Positions 1 through 11,350 are shown, numbered from the stretch's first letter. The stretch: 64,000 nt of DNA from Meloidogyne chitwoodi (GCA_015183035.1 JACZZP010000010.1:1612001-1676000); one strand, 5' to 3'. Notes: generated by a model not told the origin, from the sequence alone. Made by a program: numbers and translations.

Positions 1-59
1 TTATTTTAAATAATTTTTACTATTTTTAAATTACTTTTTAATAATTTTTAATATTTTTT

Positions 60-520
60 AAATTAATTTTTATTTAAAAAATAATTTTTAATATTTACAC
101 TTTATTATTAATTAATTTTAATTATTATATCCTTTTCTTTCCAAGTGCCAAAAGACTATTACAGTATAGTGGAAAAATAAACGTGTACTTCTCCTAACGC
201 CAAAAATTCAAGAGAGGAAAAGACAAGAGCGAATTCTCTTTGTGGACAGGTAGGACATCAACTGTTTATTTACTTTATTTTTATTTAAAAAATAATTTAT
301 ATATTTATTTAATTAATTTTTATTTAAAAAATAATTTTAAATATTTTTTAAATTAATTTTTATTTAAAAAATAAATTTTAATATTTTTTTAATTAAATTT
401 ATTTAAAAAATAATTTTAAATATTTTTTAATTTAATTTTTATTTAAAAAATATATTTTAATATTTTTTTAATTAAATTTATTTAAAAAATAATTTTAAAT
501 ATTTTTTCAATTAATTTTTT
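60..520. repeat. degenerate ~40-bp A+T-rich tandem repeat
   Basis: The word TATTTAAAAAATAA recurs at about 282, 321, 361, 400, 440 and 479, a spacing of 39-40 bases, with drifting copies in between. The stretch is almost pure A+T. It is interrupted at about 125-260 by a less biased segment with no recognisable gene. Confidence 0.6.
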
Positions 521-722
521 AATAATTTTAAATATTTTTTTATTTAATTTTACAATTTTTTCATAAATTTTTATTTCCCAATAATTTACTAAAATTTTTA
601 CGTTTTTTTTAGTACATTTTTCTTTCATTTTTTTTAAGGTAAAAAACCTGTTTTTAATTATTGTAAAAATGTTTTTTAAAAAATAATTGAGGTAAAAGTA
701 GTGTATATACTACTCATTAGGT

Positions 723-891
723 ATTGGCTTCCATTTGATTTTGCCGCTTTTCTCTTCCAAAATGTTCGAGCCCTTTTCAAGGTCAGACGTTTTGATGATT
801 TTTCACACGAAATCTCCAATAGGTCTTGGTTTCCCTTTGATTTTGCCGTTTTTCCCTTCCAATATGTCCGAAACCTTTTCAAGGTCAGGCG
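723..891. repeat. two diverged ~65-bp direct repeats (period ~102)
   Basis: Two related blocks (about 723-790 and 826-891) both run from a CTTTGATTTTGCCG-like core to CTTTTCAAGGTCAG. Overlapping open frames here on both strands are by-products of the repetition and are not called as genes. The block sits directly before satellite A. Confidence 0.5.
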
Positions 892-911
892 ACATTTTGG
901 TGAGGTTTACT

Positions 912-3900
912 ACTTCGAACACATTGAATTGATCTGTCGAAGATTATTTGTCTTCGTGACACTTCGATTTCGAGCACATTGAATTGATCTGTCGAAGATT
1001 ATTTGTCTTCGTGACACTTCGATTTCGAGCACATTGAATTGATCATCAAAGATTATTTGTCTTCGCGACACTTCGATTTCGAGCACATTGAATTGATCTG
1101 TCGAAGATTATTTGTCTTCGTGACACTTCGATTTCGAGCACATTGAATTGATCTGTCGAAGATTATTTGTCTTCGCGACACTTCGATTTCGAGCACATTG
1201 AATTGATCTGTCGAAGATTATTTGTCTTCGTGACACTTCGATTTCGAGCACATTGAATTGATCTGTCAAAGATTATTTGTCTTCGTGACACTTCGATTTC
1301 GAGCACATTGAATTGATCGTCAAAGATTATTTGTCTTCGCGACAATTCGATTTCGAGCACATTGAATTGATCTGTCGAAGATTATTTGTCTTCGTGACAC
1401 TTCGATTTCGAGCACATTGAATTGATCTGTCGAAGATTATTTGTCTTCGTGACACTTCGATTTCGAGCACATTGAATTGATCGTCAAAGATTATTTGTCT
1501 TCGCGACACTTCGATTTCGAGCACATTGAATTGATCTGTCGAAGATTATTTGTCTTCGTGACACTTCGATTTCGAGCACATTGAATTGATCTGTCGAAGA
1601 TTATTTGTCTTCGCGACACTTCGATTTCGAGCACATTGAATTGATCTGTCGAAGATTATTTGTCTTCGTGACACTTCGATTTCGAGCACATTGAATTGAT
1701 CTGTCGAAGATTATTTGTCTTCGTGACACTTCGATTTCGAGCACATTGAATTGATCTGTCGAAGATTATTTGTCTTCGTGACACTTCGATTTCGAGCACA
1801 TTGAATTGATCTGTCGAAGATTATTTGTCTTCGTGACACTTCGATTTCGAGCACATTGAATTGATCTGTCGAAGATTATTTGTCTTCGTGACACTTCGAT
1901 TTCGAGCACATTGAATTGATCTGTCAAAGATTATTTGTCTTCGCGACACTTCGATTTCGAGCACATTGAATTGATCTGTCGAAGATTATTTGTCTTCGCG
2001 ACACTTCGATTTCGAGCACATTGAATTGATCTGTCGAAGATTATTTGTCTTCGTGACACTTCGATTTCGAGCACATTGAATTGATCTGTCAAAGATTATT
2101 TGTCTTCGTGACACTTCGATTTCGAGCACATTGAATTGATCTGTCGAAGATTATTTGTCTTCGTGACACTTCGATTTCGAGCACATTGAATTGATCATCA
2201 AAGATTATTTGTCTTCGCGACACTTCGATTTCGAGCACATTGAATTGATCTGTCGAAGATTATTTGTCTTCGTGACACTTCGATTTCGAGCACATTGAAT
2301 TGATCTGTCGAAGATTATTTGTCTTCGCGACACTTCGATTTCGAGCACATTGAATTGATCTGTCGAAGATTATTTGTCTTCGTGACACTTCGATTTCGAG
2401 CACATTGAATTGATCTGTCAAAGATTATTTGTCTTCGTGACACTTCGATTTCGAGCACATTGAATTGATCGTCAAAGATTATTTGTCTTCGCGACAATTC
2501 GATTTCGAGCACATTGAATTGATCTGTCGAAGATTATTTGTCTTCGTGACACTTCGATTTCGAGCACATTGAATTGATCTGTCGAAGATTATTTGTCTTC
2601 GTGACACTTCGATTTCGAGCACATTGAATTGATCGTCAAAGATTATTTGTCTTCGCGACACTTCGATTTCGAGCACATTGAATTGATCTGTCGAAGATTA
2701 TTTGTCTTCGTGACACTTCGATTTCGAGCACATTGAATTGATCTGTCGAAGATTATTTGTCTTCGCGACACTTCGATTTCGAGCACATTGAATTGATCTG
2801 TCGAAGATTATTTGTCTTCGTGACACTTCGATTTCGAGCACATTGAATTGATCTGTCGAAGATTATTTGTCTTCGTGACACTTCGATTTCGAGCACATTG
2901 AATTGATCTGTCGAAGATTATTTGTCTTCGTGACACTTCGATTTCGAGCACATTGAATTGATCTGTCGAAGATTATTTGTCTTCGTGACACTTCGATTTC
3001 GAGCACATTGAATTGATCTGTCGAAGATTATTTGTCTTCGTGACACTTCGATTTCGAGCACATTGAATTGATCTGTCAAAGATTATTTGTCTTCGCGACA
3101 CTTCGATTTCGAGCACATTGAATTGATCTGTCGAAGATTATTTGTCTTCGCGACACTTCGATTTCGAGCACATTGAATTGATCTGTCGAAGATTATTTGT
3201 CTTCGTGACACTTCGATTTCGAGCACATTGAATTGATCTGTCAAAGATTATTTGTCTTCGTGACACTTCGATTTCGAGCACATTGAATTGATCTGTCGAA
3301 GATTATTTGTCTTCGTGACACTTCGATTTCGAGCACATTGAATTGATCGTCAAAGATTATTTGTCTTCGTGACACTTCGATTTCGAGCACATTGAATTGA
3401 TCTGTCGAAGATTATTTGTCTTCGTGACACTTCGATTTCGAGCACATTGAATTGATCTGTCGAAGATTATTTGTCTTCGTGACACTTCGATTTCGAGCAC
3501 ATTGAATTGATCTGTCAAAGATTATTTGTCTTCGCGACACTTCGATTTCGAGCACATTGAATTGATCTGTCGAAGATTATTTGTCTTCGTGACACTTCGA
3601 TTTCGAGCACATTGAATTGATCGTCAAAGATTATTTGTCTTCGCGACACTTCGATTTCGAGCACATTGAATTGATCTGTCGAAGATTATTTGTCTTCGTG
3701 ACACTTCGATTTCGAGCACATTGAATTGATCTGTCAAAGATTATTTGTCTTCGCGACACTTCGATTTCGAGCACATTGAATTGATCTGTCGAAGATTATT
3801 TGTCTTCGTGACACTTCGATTTCGAGCACATTGAATTGATCTGTCGAAGATTATTTGTCTTCGTGACACTTCGATTTCGAGCACATTGAATTGATCGTCA

Positions 3901-4087
3901 AAGATTATTTGTCTTCGCGACACTTCGATTTCGAGCACATTGAATTGATCTGTCGAAGATTATTTGTCTTCGCGACACTTCGATTTCGAGCACATTGAAT
4001 TGATCTGTCGAAGATTATTTGTCTTCGTGACACTTCGATTTCGAGCACATTTCTTCGTGACACTTCGATTTCGAGCACATTGAATTG
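912..4087. repeat. satellite A: 55-bp tandem repeat with 1152-bp higher-order unit
   Basis: About 57 head-to-tail copies of a 55-bp monomer; variants of 53 bp carry GATCGTCAAAG or GATCATCAAAG in place of GATCTGTCGAAG. Each monomer holds the 19-bp dyad CGAAGATTATTTGTCTTCG. The variant pattern repeats with a 1152-bp offset (the GATCATC variant is at 1041 and 2193; identical translated runs start 1152 apart), so 21 monomers form a higher-order unit present twice plus a diverged third part. The last monomer is truncated (about 4050). The short minus-strand frames inside are repeat artefacts. Satellites of this kind are common in Meloidogyne; a centromeric or other role is only a guess. Confidence 0.95.
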
Positions 4088-4590
4088 TGTAAGAATATAT
4101 AAAAATTGATATTCTAAAATTATTATTGGAACAAGTACGAACTGACAATAAGCCGATTCAGTCTAAAAGGTAAAAATAATTTAAAATTTTTTTTGTTTGT
4201 CATGTTTAACACTATCTCACTTTACAATATAAGTAGTTAAAGGTAGGGTTTAGTCGTCGTCGTCAGTCCCTGTCGTCAGCCTACTTCCATCACTGTCGTC
4301 ACTCCAAAAGGTATAGAGGGATTTTTAGACAAAATATGTTTAGACATTATGAAATTTTTGACATATTGAAATATTTAACATTTTAAATTGTTAGATATTT
4401 TGAATTATATATTTTTTATGTGTATAAAAGTAAGGGAAATTTTAAAATCTATTAACTTTATTATTAAAAATAAAATTAAAAATATTTAAAATTATTTTTA
4501 ATAAAAATTATGAATAATGATACTATTCACCTCCAACAAAGATTCAAAAGGTTGAGATGAATCTACAGAAAAAAATAAAATAAAAAAAAC
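4088..4590. other. intergenic, no gene seen
   Basis: A+T-rich sequence with one less biased patch (about 4245-4310, GTCGTC runs). No open frame or RNA gene could be supported. Confidence 0.4.
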
Positions 4591-4597
4591 TGAAAAT

Positions 4598-4798
4598 TTG
4601 TGGAAATTAGTCAAGGGAAAGTTTCTAATAACTTTCTATTTGTGTGATTCTTGTAAAGATAGACTCTTTAATAATAAAAATAAAATTGAAAAGTTCGATG
4701 ACTATGTTGATGTGAAAATCTCTCTTTGCTTTGATTGTGTAAAGAAAAATTGTTTTGCTACAGATATTTTAGCACCTCCAAAGAAAAAACAAAATTAA
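4598..4798 (+). CDS. small cysteine-pair ORF, possible accessory gene of the Maverick-like element
   Basis: A 66-codon open frame, but the listed start is TTG and no upstream in-frame ATG is convincing, so it may be the tail of a broken gene. It has two CxxC pairs (CDSC near residue 16 and CFDC near 44) and a basic end PPKKK, as in a small zinc-binding protein. It lies on the same strand and just before the two element-like genes at 4937 and 5614. The family is not recognised. Confidence 0.3.
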   Translation: MWKLVKGKFLITFYLCDSCKDRLFNNKNKIEKFDDYVDVKISLCFDCVKKNCFATDILAPPKKKQN

Positions 4799-4936
4799 GT
4801 TTTTTTTATAATAATTGTATTTATAATTTTAATACTTTTGTAATTGTAAATAATTAAATTTTAATAAAACATTTATTATCTATGGAAAAATTAGGGGTAT
4901 ATAAACAACTGAAAAATCATTATTTGTCATTTTAAA

Positions 4937-5574
4937 ATGAAATACCCAAAAATTATACCTGAAGTAGAAATTGTTATAAACTTGAATGGTATCACCATTT
5001 CAAGTCCCAGACTTTCCACTCCGCGTTTCATACCATTTGATATAACAGGCAAATGTTTAGAATGTAAAAGTACTGAAGCCGAACTTGATTTTGTATTAAC
5101 TAAAGAGGGAGTTATTGTTTATTGTACACGTTTTAATGGAAGCCGCTTCGTCCCTTTCGACTCATTTTATAACTTACCAGGGCACTGTTTCTTTAAAATA
5201 AAAAATAAAGGAAAAGTATTCAATATACCCTATACCTCCATACTTCCTTCACAGCCTATAACTATTCCAAAATGTGAACTTCCTAAAACATTAAAACCCG
5301 AGAACCAACTTCCACAAACTGAGACGCAGACTTTACAACCTCTTCCAATAAAACAACCCTTACAAACCATTGATCAAAATTTACAAAATAATATTTTAGT
5401 TTCACCTCCTGCATCTTCAACAAACTCAAGATTTACAAAATAATATTTTAGTTTCACCTCCTATATCTTCAACAAACTCAAATGACCTAGAACTCCAGGA
5501 CTTTTATCAAAGTCTAATTGCATCTACAGCTGGAATACCTGAAAATAAGAAAGAAGAAACAGAACATATTTAAA
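4937..5574 (+). pseudogene. unidentified protein of the Maverick-like element, frameshifted by a 52-bp tandem duplication
   Basis: The ATG-initiated frame runs 168 codons to a stop at 5443. The first ~110 residues look folded (two similar phrases, PRFIPFD and SRFVPFD, at about residues 30 and 70, and a CLEC pair near 40); the rest is rich in Pro, Gln, Thr and Ser. A 52-bp segment starting TACAAAATAATATTTTAG is tandemly duplicated (starts at 5382 and 5434). As 52 is not a multiple of three, the second copy is read in a new frame. Beyond the duplication another frame stays open to a stop at about 5574, which explains the early stop as a recent lesion. No function is recognised. Its position before the packaging ATPase suggests it belongs to the same mobile element. 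Confidence 0.5.
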
Positions 5575-5613
5575 TGATAACATTTTTTATTATTAGATAA
5601 CACATTCTATATT

Positions 5614-6192
5614 ATGGATTCATTATCATTTTCAGATAAAGACTTTAAATTTAAACTTCCGTTTGGTATGATTATAGCAGGTCCTAGTTCAAGCGGAAAA
5701 ACTACTTTTTTGTTAAAGTTTATAGCTGATTCAGATGAATTAATTTACCCGAAACCAAAATCAATACTTTATTGTTTTGGTGAAATGAATATGCTTGTAC
5801 CTATTTTACAAAAGTCGGGAGTAAATGTTTTATCAGGTATCCCAACTGAAGATCAAATAAAAAATTCACCTAAGCCGTTACTTTTAATTCTTGACGATTT
5901 ACTACTTTCTATAGATGAAAAGTACTTATCTGAATTATTCACCAAAAAGGCCCATCATAAAAATTTTGCTATAATATTTATAACACAAAATTTATTTGAA
6001 AGAAAAATAAAAGTTGCAAGACAAAATTCTCAATATCTAGTGTTAATGCGATCTCCAAACTCTATGCTTTCAGTAAGGAATGTAGGTGTGCAATTGTTTC
6101 CACGACAGCTAGATTATTTTCTCGATGCGTATAAACAAGCAACGAGTCAACCCGAGTCCCGGAATTTTGGGCTCTGGAAAGTTGGGCTCTAA
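5614..6192 (+). pseudogene. FtsK/HerA-type packaging ATPase of a Maverick/Polinton-like element, 3' end cut by a transposon
   Basis: A P-loop ATPase. Walker A is GPSSSGKT at residues 23-30, preceded by FKLPFGMII. Walker B is LLLILDD at about 90-96. A later SQYLVLMRSP stretch and a C-terminal region with LDYFLDAYKQATS are as in the genome-packaging ATPases of Polinton/Maverick and adintovirus-like elements of animals. These enzymes pump DNA into capsids. Residues after about position 182 (PESRNFGLWKVGL) are encoded by the inverted end of the MULE starting at 6159, so the original C-terminus is lost. Sequence right of the MULE does not resume this protein, so some element DNA was also deleted or rearranged. 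This looks like a degraded endogenous copy. The family is confident from motifs; the exact lineage is not. Confidence 0.75.
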
Positions 6193-8676
6193 GATTTTTC
6201 GGAAAGTTGGGCTCCAACTTTTCGGAATTTTGGGCTCAATTGGAAAGTTGGGCTCTAACTGAAAAAAAGTTAAAAAGCGGAATTTTGGGCTCTAGAATTT
6301 TGGGCTCCGGAGGAATTTTGGGCTCTAAGTGAAAAAAACTGTAAATAAAGTATGTAAGCAAAGAGAGATGAGTGAGATGAAAGATTTCAAATAAGAATAG
6401 ACCATTCATTCCCTTCACACCAAAAGGCTTGGCATTACAATTTGTGTTAGTTCGTGCTAGCCCATTCCCAACACATACACTTCCTTTAACACTATATTTT
6501 TAATTATGCTAAAAATCGAATATTTTTTTAATATTAACGATTGAAAATGTCTTTTGGAAGTAGAACAAGTCGAGAGGATGGGGAAATAAATTCATTTGAA
6601 GATGATCAACAAGAACAACGACAAGACCAACAAGAAAAACAATCAGATGATTGTGGAACATTGTTAAAATTTTTTTCGGCAAAAAGTACGAAAGGAAAAG
6701 ATATATTAAAACGAAATGGATTTGAATATGCCTTCGATAAAATTGCTAAAATTGTAGAAGGTGAGTATTATAAGTGTATTAAGCACAATCCGCATTGCCA
6801 CGGGCGGATTATAGTAAAACCTAAATGGAATGAAGAAGGTGGAAAAAGATTTAAATTGGAACAATGTTAATTGATCAACATAATCATGGTGCAATTGATC
6901 CATCGGTAATTTTTAATGTTTTTAAAGTATTTTCATTTTTTTAAAGGTGAGAGATGCCAAAATACTCTTAAAATCATGACAGTGTCAGAGAACCCGCAAA
7001 AAACTCGAAGAGCTGTTGATATTGCAAGACAGCAAATACCCGTTGGTGTTCGAGCAGAAGGTGCATCTTCTAGCAGTTCAATGGCAAGAACTTATCGAAA
7101 TTATGTCAAAAAAGTATGTAAATTTTTTTCAATTTTTACAATTATCAGTCAAGAGAAAAAGCTGGCGATTATCTACTTGATGCGGCAACCATTTCTATTC
7201 CTGATAGTCTAAAAGAAAAGGTGGTATTTTTTGATTTGGTAGGGAACGATACAATGCTAGTTTTCTGTTCAAATTTTGGCAAACAAATATTGGTTGATTA
7301 TGGGAAGAATATATGTATTGATGGCACTTTTAAAGTCTATTAACCATTTTTTAATTTATATGGTTTATTTTTAAGTGTCGTCCTCTTGCATTCGCTCAGT
7401 TATATACAATAAATGTAATGATAGATAGAACAGCTGTTCCTGCAGTTTACGCTCTTTTAGGAGATAAAAAACAATTATCGTATAAAAAATTATTTACGAC
7501 AATACAAAAAGAAGTGCCGAATTGGAATCCAAATTTATTTTTTTGCGACTATGAAATAGCTGCGATGCAGGCAACGCAGGAGGTTTTTCCTACTTCGCAA
7601 ATTGCAGGTTGTTTATTCCATTATGCCCAATGCCTGTTCCGAAAATTACAAACGTTACCTCAATTGTTTGCTGATTTTCGTACAAATGACGCAAATAAAT
7701 GTTTATTCAAATGTTTTATTTCACTGGCGTTTGTTCCAACAGAGCATGTTTATGAATATTTTACTATACTTGTCGTAAATTTTCCTCATAATGTTGAAGT
7801 GGAAGGTTAGACAATAAATTAAATTAAAGTTTATAATCTATTTTACAGCTTTTATAACCTACTTTGTAAAAACATGGTTAGGCTGTAGGCGCATTTTTAA
7901 ATCACCTCCACTACCTATCAATCATCCAGAATTTGGTCCTTATGGGGAAGTCGATGTTCACATTCGTAAATGGATTTGTCGTGATCATCTTGAAAATACT
8001 GGTGCTGTTTTCCGACCTGAATTTTGGAATGTGTCCTATCGGTATTTAAAATATGTAAATAAAAAAATTTTATATTAGTGTTGCTGATGATTTAGCTCGT
8101 ACTTCGAATGGAATTGAGTCATGGCACAATGTTTTTAATTCTAATTTCAGGTAAAATCGTAGTTTTTATTCCTTTTTACCTAAATTCAGTAATGGTCATC
8201 CAAGACTATCCTATTTCGTAAGAATAATGGAAGATGAAGAACAACACTGGATTCAGAGCTAAGAAGATTATCTTGCCACACCATTAAATGGGATTTTAGG
8301 AAAAGGTGTAAAATGTAGAACGGAATATGTGGAACAAGATCGAAACATTAATGAAATTTATCATTCGCGAGAAAAAAGAAATCCATTAGACTATTTAAAG
8401 ACAATTAGTTATCGTATGCCTAACCCAGTTTAATTTAAATTGAAATTTGTTTTTCCAATAAAGCTGTTAATTTAAATATACTTCTTTGCTTTAATTTATT
8501 TTTCACTTAGAGCCCAAAATTCCTCCGGAGCCCAAAATTCTAGAGCCCAAAATTCCGCTTTTTAACTTTTTTTCAGTTAGAGCCCAACTTTCCAATTGAG
8601 CCCAAAATTCCGAAAAGTTGGAGCCCAACTTTCCGAAAAATCTTAGAGCCCAACTTTCCAGAGCCCAAAATTCCGG
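6159..8676 (+). mobile_element. MULE (Mutator-like) DNA transposon, 2.5 kb, 178-bp terminal inverted repeats
   Basis: The ends 6159-6336 and 8499-8676 are near-perfect inverted repeats of 178 bases. They are built from alternating GGAATTTTGGGCTC and GGAAAGTTGGGCTC units and both terminate in CCGG. The interior carries a FLYWCH plus MULE transposase gene. The element interrupts the ATPase-like gene. No clean 8-10-bp target duplication is visible (left flank ...ACCCGAGTC, right flank ACACTCTCC), so either one side was rearranged or the insertion site was altered later. Confidence 0.9.
6547..8433 (+). pseudogene. FLYWCH + MULE transposase, disrupted
   Basis: Exon-like blocks: 6547-~6903 (acidic N-terminus, then a FLYWCH-type zinc finger with YYKCIKHNPHCHGRI and a DQHNH continuation), ~6949-7112, 7149-7334, 7376-7805, 7849-8041, 8079-8150 and about 8188-8433. 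All later junctions have GT/AG and keep frame. Spliced, they give MULE transposase landmarks: ICIDGTFK joined to a PLAFAQLYTI block, FFCDYEIAAMQA, CLFHYAQCLF, and near the end a SNGIESWHNVF block. Lesions: one base is missing at about 6866, so the FLYWCH segment ends early, and the last exon has an in-frame TAA at 8260-8262. It is therefore probably inactive. Confidence 0.8.
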
Positions 8677-9250
8677 ACACTCTCCTCCAAACACTCATAT
8701 ACCTCCAACAACCACTCATCTACCTCCAACAACCATCTCTCAACCCCCTACATCCACTCCTGAACCTCCCAAAACAACTTCTCAACCTCTTAAACAAACT
8801 CATGAACTCTATAAAATTCACCCTGAACTACATAAAACTACTACTGATCAAACTCAGTCAATAATTCTACCGTCATTACCTTCTCCACAAGTTCTAAAAA
8901 ACAAAACTGAACCAAGTCCTGAAAGAGAACTAAAGGCTGCATCACCCTCATCTTCAGCGGAAGGAGTACCATCTCCCCAACATGAAGAATTCATTCCCGA
9001 AGAAGAATCATTACCAAAACTCCCAATACCCGAAGCTGTCTTTGAAGATCCTCTTTGGACAGAAGAGGACGAAATGATTCTAAAAGGGTACTTGGTAAAA
9101 CTCCAAATAATTTTCAAAGAATAGCTTATTTACCTAATATGCCAATGCTAAGGCTAAAATATGGGAACCTAAAAAGGATAAGATAGACGGTTCTGTATAC
9201 CTATTCGAGAGATTTCAAATAATACACTTGATTCAATTTTAAATCAATTT
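8677..9250 (+). pseudogene. Pro/Thr-rich ORF with a Myb/SANT-like tail, right flank of the MULE
   Basis: An open frame continues out of the MULE end to a stop at 9122-9124. It has about 60 residues rich in PPTT and PEPP, then a Glu/Ser/Pro-rich linker, then DPLWTEEDEMIL. A frame change at about 9100 would continue with KTPNNFQRIAYLPNMP, giving a tryptophan-led helix-turn-helix-like segment as in SANT/Myb domains. This suggests another degraded gene of the same Maverick-like element. The part before 8677 belongs to the transposon end, so the true start is lost. No coding signal could be followed beyond about 9250. Confidence 0.35.
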
Positions 9251-9539
9251 ATGAAAGTCTCACAAAGCAAGAAACAGGAAAATACAACTTTAATAGGCGA
9301 TTACTGTTACAGTTGCCACAGTTAAAAAAGAAGGTCTTTCTAAAAATATTTCTGGTAGTGGGAGAAAGTCTCCTGGCCAGTTGAGCTCTCACCTTTCGTT
9401 CCATACATTCGTTAATGATATTTATTATTGTGTCGCGTAATATTTAATTGTGAATAAATAGTTAATGTGTTTAAAGTGTTATTATACTTGAAGTTAGGGC
9501 CCGGCTTCGAGGTAATACATTTATTACATTTACCAAAAA

Positions 9540-10039
9540 AAGGAAAGGGTACTATTAAAGACCAGCGGGCTCTTTTTGCGGATTTTTTTTGCGGACAAGT
9601 TTTATTCACATATATATTTCTCATTATTTACAATTTGTGAAATCAAATTAAAAAAACAATCTTCTCCACCAAATTTTCGTCTCCAAATAAATTCATGCAA
9701 ATAACTTTCGAATGTTGTTTCAGCTGTTCCAAATTCTGTTTTATGACGACGTTTCAACTTTTGCCACAATGACTCAATATTTTGAGTATGAATATTTTTG
9801 TCTTCTTTTCTTAAAAAACAATGCTGTGATTGACAGTCTTATGCTTGTATTTTAAGAGTTTGAATCATTTTTATTGAATTATTAGAAGGAATAGAATATT
9901 TTGGGACTGGACTAAGACTGAATACTGATACAATGACTTAGTAAAAGGCTACGCCTTTTATACTATCATGTCACCCCAACAGTTGCAAAAAACTTGTCCG
10001 CAAAAAGAGCCCGTTGGTCTTTAATAGTACCAAGGAAAG
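9540..10039. mobile_element. Merlin-type element remnant (484 bp) with 8-bp target duplication
   Basis: 9548-9590 (starting GGTACTATTAAAGACC) and 9989-10031 (ending GGTCTTTAATAGTACC) are inverted repeats of about 40 bases; the left arm has an extra GCGGATTTTTTTT duplication. The flanks 9540-9547 and 10032-10039 are both AAGGAAAG, an 8-bp target duplication. The interior keeps the C-terminal piece of an ISXO2/IS1595-like transposase on the minus strand. Merlin elements carry such transposases and make 8-9-bp duplications, so the assignment is consistent on three counts. Confidence 0.85.
9602..9838 (-). pseudogene. C-terminal relic of Merlin (ISXO2-like) transposase
   Basis: The minus-strand reading from an in-frame stop at 9839-9841 to TAA at 9602-9604 is open for 78 codons. 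It contains the signature IHTQNIESLWQKLKRRH, then FESYLHEFIWRRKF, typical of the last third of ISXO2-like DDE transposases (the N-x-x-E-S-x-W block holds the third acidic residue). The N-terminal two thirds are gone, so the copy is non-autonomous. Confidence 0.75.
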
Positions 10040-10260
10040 TCTAAAAGTAAATAATTAATAAATATTTTGATAGTTTGATTTTTATTATAGAAGAAAAATT
10101 TGTAGGTAAATTTAATTAAAAAAATAATTTTAAGTAGATAATTTAATATTTAAAAAATAATAATTGAAAAGTTTGGCTCTAAATAATTTAATTTTTAAAA
10201 ATTATATTAAAAAAAATAATAATTAAATATATTTATAATTATTCTAAAATTATTATTTTT

Positions 10261-11350
10261 TTATATTTCATTTTCTAATATTTTTCTTAATGGTAGTTGT
10301 GGTATTTTTGTTCTAGGTCTTCCTGCTGGAGCAATTAATAAATTAAAAGGTCTATGTGCTGCAGAAATAATTGATTTATTATTTATAGATATTTTACGTT
10401 TTAATTGTTTAATTTTTGAATTTTCAGTAGAAAATGTTAAATTAAGTGAACGACAACAAATAAGTAAAGAACATAATGATAGAAATCCTTTTTTAAAAAA
10501 TAAAATTATTTTATTTATTTAAAAAAAATATTTTTACCTCCAATTAAAGCAAAACATAATAATATAGAATTAATTGTAGGACCAATACAACGTCTTATAT
10601 TTAAAATACTTTCATTTTTTAACCAATTTAACCAAATTAACGGTAAAAATTGTTTTGTAGGAGGACAATTAATTTCTAAAGGAATTGGTTGAATAACAAG
10701 TTTTTGACCACTTTCAATACCCAAAAAAGCAAATAAAAATGAAGTTAATGTACATCCAGGCAATAAAATAATTAAAGAAATTCTTTCTGGCCATCGACTA
10801 AATTTTAATTAATTTTTAAAAAAATATTTTATTTTTATTTATTTAAAAATATTAAAAATACCTAGCTGATATAAAACTTAAAACTGCAGATAAAATAGCA
10901 AATAATGAAGCTGAAACACCAAAATTAGATTGACTTAAATGATTTGTAAAAGCATCAAATATTAAAAGAAATAAACCCAAAATAAGTTGGGTAATACCTA
11001 ACCAACCAAGTGGACCACTTCCTGTACTTGATGGTAAACGAAATGATCTCCTTTGAACAAAAAAATTTAAAATATTTTTTAAAATTTTTAAAATTTATAA
11101 ATATTAACCTTTTCTTTAATCCCTTTTCACCATTACCACCATTTTTTAAATCTTCAATATTTTCTAAATCTTCATTTAATAAAGCTTCAGTAATTGCAAT
11201 TTCAGCCTTTTCCCTTGCTTCTCTTTCCTCTTCTTCAAGTTCTTGAATTGTTTTCTTTCTAACAGGAATTGAGTTATCATTAAAAAATTGTTCAGAAATA
11301 GAAGAGGGTATTTCCCCTTTTTGAGGTAAATTTAAATATCTGCTGCCCAT
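10261..11350 (-). CDS. predicted four-helix integral membrane protein, 305 aa, family unknown
   Basis: Minus strand, four exons: 11350-11109, 11050-10862, 10797-10538 and 10487-10261. All introns have GT/AG and the frame is kept throughout (918 nt). The N-terminus (about 80 residues) is cytosolic-looking with an acidic coiled run ELEEEEREAREKAE. Four hydrophobic helices follow, with cores LGITQLILGLFLLIF, SASLFAILSAVLSFI, ISLIILLPGCTLTSFLFAF and SILLCFALIGGFLSLCSLL. Between helices 3 and 4 lies a ~55-residue loop with one Cys; the C-terminus is basic. It is not recognised as tetraspanin (no CCG motif). The ATG at 11348-11350 is the first in frame. Confidence 0.75.

Noticed and set aside
912..4087. 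CRISPR-like array
   Set aside because: There are no unique spacers; the whole 55-bp unit is repeated, the host is eukaryotic, and no cas genes are present.
1163..4148. Series of 62-65-codon minus-strand frames starting MLEIE
   Set aside because: They are translations of the 55-bp satellite; identical copies recur with the repeat period, with no splice or start context.
9412..9624. 70-codon minus-strand frame
   Set aside because: Mostly the inverted end of the Merlin element and its flank; only the overlapping relic frame has transposase similarity.
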